From positions 9,936,001-10,000,000 of the forward strand of contig JAPYXD010000484.1 of NCBI GenBank assembly GCA_030998225.1: 64,000 nt of DNA, read 5' to 3'. This stretch comes from Diplolepis rosae (taxonomy: Eukaryota; Arthropoda; Insecta; Hymenoptera; Diplolepididae). This document shows, piece by piece, positions 49,301-61,300 of this stretch (the first letter of the stretch is position 1; each line of letters opens with the position of its first letter). The position numbers and the translations under genes were made by a program. Under the pieces are notes generated by a model, which saw only the letters and a program-made list of their open reading frames with translations, was not told where the DNA came from and did no database searches.

Positions 49301-52300
49301 TCGTAAAAGTTGGTCGGAAGCCTTTGCTAATTACTTCTATTGTAGGATCAGCACTTTGTTGCTTTTTTCTCGCAATCCATAAATTAGTTCAGAAACAGGA
49401 TTGCCATATTTTCTTAAAAGGTGAATTGATGATACCAGTAATGATAATATTAGCTTACTTTACAATTTATTTCTTCGGATTCATTCCTATTTTGCCGATC
49501 TTAGCTGGCGAAATTTTTCCAAACAGAATAAAAACTGTGGCTGCTGGAATTTGTGTTTCTTTTGTATATGTCGCCGCTTTGATTGTTCAAAACGTTTATG
49601 AGTTTTTAAGGATTAAAACGAATTCTTGTTTGGCTTTTGGAAGTTTTGCAATTCTGGGATCCATTGGACTTCCGTTACTTATTAGTTCCTTGCCAGAAAC
49701 GAAGGGGAAAAGCTTATATCAAATTCAAAATGAAATGGATAATATTAGTGTTGTAATGCCATAACAAGATTTAGTGAGATAGTGATTAAAATTTTTTTGA
49801 AGTTTTGTAAAGAATTGGTAGGTTAGAACAAACGTAAAATATAGGGTAGCCTGCTTTAAAGTGGATACCAAAAATATCGAATTGTCTAATGCTATAAACA
49901 AAGCTACTATGTTCAAATAAATGATATTAATCAAGTAAACATAAATTATTTACTGAGGCCATAATCAAAAGTTATACGAAGAATGAGTCCATTGCAACGA
50001 AGATCTTAAAAAAAAATTTTTTTTTGGTCACAAGAAAATAATTGTTTCTTTTTTATCGAGTTGATAAAATCAAATAATTGTGCTTATGTTATAGAGTTCA
50101 CTAACTTTTCGTATTTCTTAGCACTAAAATTTTCCAAAAAAGTGATACATGATGTATTAAAAATACTAATTATAATAAAAACAACATCAAATTAGAATTT
50201 CATTTATTATAGGATTCTATAATGTGAAATGTATTTTATTCTAAAAGAAAAACCCATTATCGGTCAAATTCCTATTGTTGAATAATACATTTTTCAAAAA
50301 TTTAATTTTCTGTAAAAAAATTATATAAGTAGAGGGAAAAGTTTTGCTATTATCTACTTAAGAGTGATTTTAAATCTACTGATGCTTATATTTCAAATTG
50401 AATAACGAAAACCATTTCGAGGTACATTTTTAATGATGTGACGTATATTTAAATTGCAAATTAGGTTTTCTTCATAGATGTTGCATTAATTTACAATTAT
50501 CCGCGATCTGAAATTATCCACTATAAGGCAGGCTTTTCTATCCAGAAAAGGTCTATTTATTAAATATAATCATGACATTTAATTTGTTCGTGACAGCAAA
50601 TGATTAATACTCAATAGATTACATGTATTCTTAGATAAATTATTCACAAGCGTTTGAATAATTTCTCGATAACTCTACATATTGTCAAACATTAGATATT
50701 AACAAGTCTTAGTAAAGTAATGATTGGAATTTTTATTGATCATATGACCAATTTATCAGTGTTTGTCGTTATTAATTGATTATCATTATTTTTAAATTAT
50801 CTTAAGTGTTTATTCTGAAATGGTACTTTGACCAAAGTAGATTTGATTCTAATCTCTTGATGATTTGTTTTACATGATCATTTAGTCATTAATTTATGGG
50901 ATTTATGTACCCTGATACAATAAAGATTATTATGTTCGTACGATTTTAAGTTTTCTTTCACTTTAAGAGTTTAATGTTGACTTAAGGAATAGAATTTACA
51001 TAAAATTTAAGTGTTACATTAGTATTTAAACGGTTATAAAATATTTTAAAGATCGAAGGATTTTTCACTTTGCCATCTTGTAACATTTTTTGCGAATTTC
51101 TCTTTAAATCGTGGTAGTGCAAATATTCCAAAATTTTTGCAAGCTTTCTTCACGATACCTTGATAAGAGTTTATGTGGATTTGGTTAGATTAAAAAATGT
51201 TGAAATTGTAAGAAATTTTCCCCAAGATATTATTGGAAATACCGAAGAAAATTTTTTTTTATTAGCGTCACCGTAATTTTTGGAGAAATTCCTTTAAAAA
51301 ATGTGCAGTGTATTCTTTTCTATAGAAATGTAAACATTGCACACTTACCCTTTAAAGCTGCAGGAAGCAATCGTTCGAGATGTGGAGAAGAGCAAGACGA
51401 AGTGCACAAAGGTGATACAGGAAGGAAGACATCAAAACATCCACGAGTTTACAGGGTGACATGTCAGGCAGTACATCATTGAATGCAACGACGTCACGTT
51501 GGTAGTACAGGCATCGAGAGACATTGTGAGGATATGCACATTGATCGTGAGCGAAATTTCGTATAATATGGAAATGGGTTTAGAGACATAAAAAGGGGAA
51601 GCAACGATGACATGTGACATTTTTTATTCTGCGGACCATCAAGCATCTCGTCTATACCACATAATTTAAATTATAGAAAAAAGTATTCGAAAAAGTGCAA
51701 TAAACAAAAAATGATGCAATATATTTAATTTCCATACAGGATGTCCCAAGACTCATTGTCAAAAAATTTAGACTTTGAGGTGTTGAGTACTGTATATTTT
51801 ACTAAAAAGGTTTGCATGCAACAAACTATTAATGACACACGGAGAAAAAAATCTGACTATAATAGTAAGAACACTAGTCATGCTTTTGTAGCAGGTTTCG
51901 TTCTTGCTATCCTGGTGAAAAAATCATACATTTTAAGCAGGGATCCCTTCATGCTAAAAATGTACCAAGTTCCATGCTTTTAGAGCAGTTGTGCCTTGCG
52001 AAAATAGTTCGAACTTCGACTTACTATGATTGCAAGAAACCCATCCTATTTCAGTAAGAGTTCTCTTGCAACCCAGATGTTAGGCCACGCCTACTTTCGA
52101 ACGTAGCACCACATGTGTTCTCTTGGTTGTAAGAGAACTCATACTGAAATAGGATGAGTTTCTTACAACCTCAGTCAGGCGAGAACATTGCTCTGACAGC
52201 ATATGACACTAGCAATAATGGCATGCGCTTGTTACCTTTATAGCACAAGACATTTCATGCTAAAAATGCACGAGTTGATGCCAATACTGATAGAAGCACA

Positions 52301-55300
52301 TACCAATTTCGCACATTAAATTCGGTGCTTTGATAGGATTAGCTCAGCCTACTATAATAGTTAGATTTTTTTCTCCGTGCACTGTTACAAAAAAAAAAAA
52401 AAATCGAGTGCACTTTTGAAGTGAAGTAGGTTGTTGGTCTGGTCGAGTACAACACAAAACTGTGTATTAAAGTTGTCTAACACTCTCAAATTTTTTATTT
52501 ATTATTAAAAAACCATTTTTGCGTGCCGTTGCGCACTTATTCATCAGTAACTTAGTCAATTAGTAACCGATTTTCGAGATTTCGAAGGTTTTGAAAAGAG
52601 AAAATACAGACCTTTCGAACGATATGTATTATTTAATAGAATTATCCCAATTAGTGTGTGTATGTATCGAGAAAATGCAGAATTTATAACTTTTTCTCCA
52701 CTTTTGTCAAATTTGACGATGTTTTTAAACACTTTTCCGTCAAAAATCACGATATTTGCATTAATATTCGGAAAATGTGTACTCCAAAGAGTAAAATGAG
52801 TGATCAATTTTTAAAATCGATCAATAATTGACGAAGTTATGGAACTTTTTCTAGAAACACAAAATCTTGGGCTCCTAGGGGTGAGATCGAGATGATGTAA
52901 AAAAATTATCAAAGTTTCATAACGTAGTCAATTTTTATTCAATTTTCATAAGAAAACACTCGTTTCATTCGGAATCGTTGCTACTTTGAGAATATTGATA
53001 CTTCAATTTTCATTTTTGCAAATTGTTTCAAACAAAAATAGTTTACAATTGCAAGAATGGGAAAAAAGTAGAAAAATTAAGATTGTTTAAAAAAAACTCC
53101 TCGCATGCTTTTTCTTCACGAACAAAACAGTGTATAGCCGATTCAAATTCCAAATGTTAGATGACCCACCCTGTAGAAAAAGTTCCATAACTTCATCAAT
53201 TATTGATCGATTTTTAAAACCGAACACTCATTTTACTTATTGGGGTACACATTTTCCGAATATTTATGAAAAGATCATGATTTTTAACAGAAAAGTGTTT
53301 AAAAACATTGTCTAAGTTGAAAATTGTGTACAAAAAGTTAAAACTTCTGCATTTTATCGATAAATACACACACTAATTGGGATAATTCTATTAAACAATA
53401 CATATCGTTCGAAAGGTCTGTATTTTCTCTTTTCAAAACCTTCGAAATCTCGAAAATCGGTTACTAATTGACTAAGTTAATGATGAATAAGTGCGCAACG
53501 GCACGCAAAAATGGTTTTTTAATAATAAATAAAAAATTTGAGGGTGTTTGACAACTTTAATAGACCGTTCCGTGTTGTACTCGACCAGACCAACAACCTA
53601 GACTAGGTCACTTGAAAAGTGCAAAATGACTATTGCACCGTGTTATATATTCAAATAAGGATTAAAATTTGAAATCTTCAATTAGGATTCAATGATATTA
53701 ATTGATGAAGGTTTTGAAATTATTACTGCCATTCTGGATCTTGAACAACACTATGTTATGGAAAGATATGTTTTTTAATATTTTCAGATTATTAACTTGG
53801 TAAATTCTGTTGCATTCAGATTTAAAGGATTATTTCAATCCTCTCGTGAGTTGACTTCCATTATATGTATACTACTGTGGGCTAAAACAAAGGTGGATTT
53901 TGTTATAAAATGAAAAATCTTTATTTATTTATCCAAATCAATTTTATCTCCTTCAAAGTAATCCCCTCCCGATATAATGCACTTATGCCAACGTTTTTTC
54001 AAATCGTCGAAACACTTGTTAAATTCGATTTCCGGAATTGCCTTCAAAGCTTTCTTCGATTCGGCTTGTATCTCTAGAATCGTGTCAAAACGGTGTCCTT
54101 GGAGTGGTCATTTGAGTTTGGGGAATAGCCAGAAGTCACACGGAGCCAAGTCAGGCGAATATGGTGGTTGTGGAACGATATGCGTTGAGTTTTTGTCGAA
54201 ATGGTCACGAAGAACGAGTGCAGTGTGAGACGGCGCATTATAGTGATGCAAAACCACGAGTTGTTTGCCCAAAATATCTTTTGAAACGGTGTTGAGTGAT
54301 CCTCTTGAAATGTCAATAGTGTCAGCAAGGTCTCTAATTGTCAATCGACGATTTTTGTGCACTAATTCTTTGATTTGTTTGACGTGTTGCTCATCAGTTG
54401 ACGTTGATGGTCGTCCGGGGCGTTCCAAGTCATCAACACGTTCTCTGCCTTCTTTGAAGTCTCTGTACCACTTATAAACATTTTTCTGCTACATGGTCAA
54501 ATCACTGAAGGCCTTCTGCAACATTCTGAACGTTTCCGCAACTGAAATTTCATTTCGCAAACAAAATTTAATGGCACTTCTTTGCTCAACAAATTCAGAC
54601 ATTGTAAAAATCGAAAAAATCACTTTTAGTCGTTTAGAAAACACAAGCGTAACTATGTAACAAATTATGACATTGACATGAAATTTGGTACAGATGTCAG
54701 TAACAGTAGGACCAACATAAAAATAAAAGAGTTTGCCCGAATCGGTTACCCCGCGAGGTTTAAACTAAAAATTCACCTTAGTTAAAGCCCACAGTAGTAT
54801 ATAGAGGGTGAACAATTTTAATCTACAATTCAGATTATTTTGTTGTAAAAGCAACATAGAGAAAAAAGTTTGATACAAAAGTTGTTTGGTTTGGAGGAGA
54901 CCATAAATCGGTGAATAGCTATTTATTTGTGTGATTGTTGGCTCGTTTTGATTAGGTAACAAACTTCATACTCGCAAAATAAACTTGTTTCCCCTAGTTG
55001 CACAATACATTATTTAAAAAGTGTTACAAAGTAAAGAATATAAAATAAAGAAATCCATATCCTTTTTTTTAAATCAACACTTCTTATAAAAGAAGTTTAC
55101 ATCAAATTACGAGGCTATTAAACCTATTTTTACAAAATATATTTGAAAGATGGCCATCAATGGTTATGTAATAAAACACAAGTCAACGAATTCATTATTA
55201 ATCAAAACAATTTTTTTTATGTCTTTGTGAAATATATATTTCCCGAAAATCGATTATTGTATAAAAATCTATTTCTCTACAGTAGGTGATCTAAGGACGT

Positions 55301-58300
55301 GCCATGCAAGTGGAAATTTCTGAAATTTACGTGCTTAGTTATTTGAAAGTAACATAGGCGTAATATTTTTCTGATCTCCCCCACCCATAAAAAATCTTTA
55401 CATAATTTTTGCATGGCCTCTTAAAGCATATAAAATTCTTTAAAAAAAAATGTCAAATTAAAGTTAGTTTATGCGTTTTCAAGTATGAGGACTGATTAGC
55501 CTAGAAAAATAATATTCTTTAATTAAAGAAACACTTCATTAGGGCCGGCTTAAGAAAATTTGGCGCCCGAGGTAGAATTACTATTTACGCCCCTTCAATC
55601 TGTAAACAGATTAATCTATCTCTATATTAAGCAATCTGGAGCCTATTTCGCATATATGGTAGAGCCAGCCCTGCACTTCATTATGTAAAAATATAGGAAT
55701 TTTCAGTAAAGATTAAATTAGAAAGAGAATGTTCACAGTTATGAGATAAACTTATAATAGGGTGGGGATATAATTAAGAGTAAGGCTAATTAGCCAGAAT
55801 TCAAATTGATACTCACGCTATCTTTTCACTAGGTGATCTCCACGGTACGTCGTCGTCCATTTCATCTTCTGACTCATCACCTTCATGATCTAGAGATTCT
55901 TGACCAGGTAAATGTAAAGTCGAACTAGTCAACATATCTGGCACTGGTAGAATGCTTGGTCTCCTACTTCCTGTAATGTTTTGGAAATTAGTCCAGCTCT
56001 TATCTTCAAGAATTCGAAGATTAAACATTCTATAATTGTATACGGTAGATTATAACCGCGTAGAGTAACGACGGTGTTAGAAAAAGTGGCGCAAATCCTT
56101 TTCCAAACAGATCGGGCGTGACTCGTTTACGTTGAAAAAAATAAAAATAAATAGAGGGAAAAGAGGACGTTTTCAACTCAGAAGGATGAAATTAGCACGT
56201 TTATTCAATGGGGAGGGTCTAATGTGGAGATTTGTCAATTGAAAGGGTGAAATGCGGACATTTTCTACATGTGCGAGTCACAATTTCATAACCGAATCAC
56301 TTTTGTTTTCCAAATTGATTCAAAATTTCTAATGTTTTCAAAGAATTAGCAAATCGATTTTATCTATTAATTTTAAAATTCCGTAATATCATAAGGGATG
56401 GAGAAATTGAAATAATAAAAAATGTTGCAATGAATCGAAAATGTTATAAGAGTCTGAATATATATAAATATATAAACATAAATGGTTTGCCTAATCTAAG
56501 TTTGTAAAAAGTTTAAATAGATTTTTTTCCATTTCCAGACAAAAATGCCCGATTACACTTATTCTGTGGTATCATTTTTTCTATACCAAAAGATAATTCA
56601 CATTTGATTGGACATTAAACTGCATAATATACAAGTGTGTACATAAAATTTTTCTACTCTTTTCGACACGCTTTTCGTAATTCGTATATTACTTAATATT
56701 ATCAGTAATATTCGTGAACTGGCCTAGTGACAAATATAAGCTTATTTGTGCGTAATTTGGAATTGCGAACGTTCTGTATTATTTTACTTTCTTCCCTAAT
56801 ATGATTTCCTCATTTTTTTTACTTTTTTACACACTATTTATTATAATTTACAACTAATACTTAATGGCCATGACCCCTCTCTCAGGGATTGGCGCCCCTG
56901 GTTGGAAGTATAAAAAGCATAAAAAGATTTAGTCTTTATCTTTTACAATCAGTCACCTATCATCCATAAATATACGGTTTAATACTTCTTCTATTCTATC
57001 CTATTCGCTTATACAGGGTGAGATTTTATCTTGAGACATAGAAATATCTCAAAAAATACACATCGTACGAAAAAAATGTCCTAGATAAACACTGTTTATG
57101 TGCCTCCGGCACAGAGGAATATCATGTAAAAATTGAACTGCGCATGCGCATATAGTCTTACAGCGGAGCAGAATCTTCGTCTTATTCTTCTTCTTCTTCG
57201 CACAGCGTTAGCACCCTACTGACAAAGCCTTGTACATTTGAACTGCGCATGCGTCTTAAAATCCATTACTACTACACAAGATCGATATAATCAAAATGGC
57301 TGGGACTAGTCGTGCAATATCAAGTGTAATGACTAGCGCCGCAAACAACTACAATACTAGATTAGATTCGAGTGCACGCATAAAAACTCGTATTCGCATC
57401 GATGTCACATAAAATAGAATACGTGCCAATGTACACAATTCGGGAAATTACGAGACTCGCGACAATGCTTGCAGCACTGATCGCGCCTCGGATTCGTCTC
57501 AGCTTTGCCTCAGCTACGTCTCGACTACGCATCGGCTTCGATCTCCTGCGAACATTGTCGCTCGTCACGCAATCACCCTCATTGTGTGCCTAGGCACATA
57601 ATATACTATTATTTTCGAAGCGAAAAGCGTCTCCGCAAAAATTCACCCTATACCCGCAGGGTGGGGGAATTTAGAATTTCAAATGGAACCGCTATTTTTT
57701 ATTGTAAATTCAGATTCCCTGATAGAAAATACGTAACTTTTATTCGAAAATTGTTTTAAGTATTAAATTAAAAGATTTTTTTACCCCACACCCCCAGAAC
57801 GCGGGGGTGTATTTTTGTGGAGCCGCTTTTCCTCCTTGAAAATACAAAGTGTTTATTGCGGAAATTTTTTTCGTACGATGCGTTTTCCTTAAGATATTGT
57901 AATGTCTCAAAATAAATAACTCACCCTGTATAAGCAGGCCATACGTCTATCATTGTAAGTTATTGTCTTATTGGAAATTCCTATTGATTTTAATCACTTT
58001 TCATGCGCTTATCACTTTCAATGTGTTAGTTTCTATCCATAATTTAATCCTCACCAATGTGGAAACCACTTAGATTTGTCCCATAAGTTAATGCATATAG
58101 AAAATGTATTTGTGTCAATAATTGGCTACACTTTTCTCTACTTTCTCTAAAAATGCATCGCTTATCCGTTTCGATCCGTTATTTTCAATTTTTATTCACA
58201 TCCTCATTTACTTGCTAGCTACTTTCTTTTCTTTTTTAAATTTACACAAATAGAAAATGTATCTGTGTGCATGGATTGAAATTGTTCGAAATTCTTTCTT

Positions 58301-61300
58301 TAGAAATCCATTGTTTTTAAATCACTTCTATCCCTGTCCAAATGGTAGATATATTGACTTTCTTACCTGATGCGAATAAAAAATTTAGCTGCATTAATTA
58401 ATTTATATCCTTTTTAATATTTTTCTAACAATATTTTGCTTGTCTGTTCTAATTTATAGTCTTCAATTGGTCTTTTAATCCTTATATATTTGTCTGTTAG
58501 ATTAATTTTAGAATCGCTTATTATGCATATCATTATATCTATATTATTATAAGAATAAAGGTGGGATGAAAACTAGGGTTTGAAACAGGTAGAAGTGAAT
58601 TTTTAGAAGGATAATCGAAAAAGGAAGACAATGATTGACACGGATACATTTTCTACATGCGCGAGGTGAGAGAAAAATTGATGACTATGCGTTAAATGGA
58701 TAGGAAATGCATTTTTTGAGCAAAGATTGAAAAGAATAGACAATTATTGGCATTGGTGTAACTTCTATAAGTGATACGTGGTTTGAAATCCAATTACCTT
58801 TGGGGTAGACAAGAATAAAATGAAGATATTAACATCGTATTCGAACGGATGATGAAAGATATACTTCGTGGATAATCAGGAATAGATGGAGATGAAAACA
58901 AATTCAATAAATTAGGATTAATACGGATAGAGTCCAACTAAATTTCACATCATGCGTCAGGAAGTATTCCCCAATGTAATAACGGATATTTAGAGATTGA
59001 GAAGAATGCATAGTATTCTTTTAAAAAAATAGATGAATTTCTGTCTTTTTGAAATTGTTATTTTTCTACTAGTTTGAACACTCCTAATTCTCGCGAGGGT
59101 ATTTATTGCGTAATTTTTAACGTATTAGGTGTTAAACATGAAGTATTTTATAATGACGTAATTTAATATAAAGAAATAACACAATGATTAATTATAATAC
59201 TCAGACGTATAAATCAATTGCTATAAATCGACATCAAACGTATAACATATAATACTAGGATGTTTTATATTGACGTGATGTTTCTATGAGAGGTTGCCAC
59301 TAATAAAAAACGGCTATCATTGTTGACAAGTTCCATCATTCAAACCTCTTCTGTGAAAATTTTAGCCAAAACCTTTCAATAGATTACAAGTTACAATGTC
59401 TAAAAGCAACCAACCTCCAAATATTTTGCAAAGATGGAAAAAAATTGAAATTCGTGTGTTGATTAAACACTACTTTTTGCGCGGGAAATCCTCACCAGAA
59501 ACCAAGGCCAAGCCGGATAAATATTATTCGGACTTTGCTCCGTCGTATGGCGTGTGGTCAATATTTTGCATAGACATTTGTGCATGAGAAAGCTAGGTGC
59601 AAGATGGGTGCCGCTATTGCTTACAATCGACCAAAAACGAATTCGTGTTACTACTTCGAAGAAAAATTTGGCCTATTTAAACCGCAATCCAAAAGAGTTC
59701 TTGCGTCGATTTGTGACAATGAATGAAACACGGATCCATCACTATACTTGAGGATCACGTGAAGGGTCAAAACAGTGAGTCAAACCTGGTGAAAATGCAC
59801 CAAAGCGTATGAAAACGCAACAATCGTCTGGGAAAGTTATGGCTACTGTTTCTTGGGATGTACATGGTATAATCTTTATCGAATAACTTCAGAAAGGAAG
59901 GACGATTACTGGAGCATATTATGCTGCATTATTGGATCGATTGGTTCACGAAATCAGGAAGAAATGGCCACATTCGAAGAAGAAAATAGTATATAATGTG
60001 CCTAGGCGCATAATGAGGGTTATTACGCGACGAGTGACAATGCTCGCAGGAGATCGAAGCCGAGACAAAGCCGAGACGAAGCCGAGGCGCGATCAGCCCT
60101 GCGAGCATTTTAAGCGAGTCTTGTAATTACGCGAATTGTGTTCAATGGCACATATTCTATTTTATGTGACTTCGGCGCATATACGAGTTTCTATGCGTAC
60201 ACTCGAATTCAATCTGAAAAGGTCGAAATTGCCGTAATTATCGCCCACCTCACTTGACATTTCGCGAATACTTCCGGCCATTTTGATTTTCTCGATCTTG
60301 TGTAGTAGTAGCGTATTGTACTATTATTACTATTATCTATACGCATTACAAGGCTTTGTCAGTACGTTGCCAACGCTTTACAAAGAAGAAGAGGAATAAG
60401 AAGAAGATTACGCTCCGCTGTATGGTTATAGGCACATGTGCAGTTCAATTTTTACATTACATTCCTCCGTATCGTAATACACAACATTGCGCTACTCTCA
60501 ACTGTATCGTAAAAACGAGTTTACGCGCCGGAGGCACATAAAAATCCTTTTTCATGATGACAATGCACCATCTCACAGATCGAACATTGCACAGGCAGAA
60601 AAACATGAATTGGGTTTCGAATCGCTTCTGCATCCACCGTATTCTGTAGACCTGGCGCCCAGCGACTATTATTTGTTCCTAAACCCCAAGATGGCTGTGT
60701 GGTAGGCGTTTTGAGTCGAACGAAGGAGTTGAATGGGAAACAGAAGGGTATTTTGGAGGGTTCGACAAATCGTATTATTTGGAAGGCATAGAAAAGTTAA
60801 AAGATCGTTGGAATCGTTGTATCGAGCTAAAAGGAGAGTACATTCAGAAATGAAACCGACTTTTGCCAAAACAATATATTCTTGTTCATTTTATCACGTT
60901 AATATTAAACATCCTAGTATATATATACTATATTGAATAATATCAAAGACATTATTGTTTTTGGAATGTGTACACGGAGAGAAATCGCGAGATATTAGTT
61001 CACGGACGCGCTTGATTTTAGATCTCCAATTTTGACGTAAAAGAATGATACAGAATTCCAGGTATGAATTCTCGGACTCAGTGATTTTTTTTCATGGTCG
61101 CGGCAGTGAAAATAAATCACCGCACGCATGATTTCATTTCTCGTTGTTTGTGATTTTAAGTCTCCGACTTCGTGAAATAAAATCATGTTAGGGTTCGTGC
61201 TTTAAAGTCTCGGACTCTATGATCTAAAAGCATGGAATTCGAGACCTGAGAGTTAAGGATCCGCAAAGGGGCGTAGCCTAATACGTCAAACTTCGAGACC

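Noticed and set aside
57362..57593. Overlapping small frames in the TGTGCC element
   Set aside because: They come from its CG-rich repeat block; copy B does not preserve either frame.
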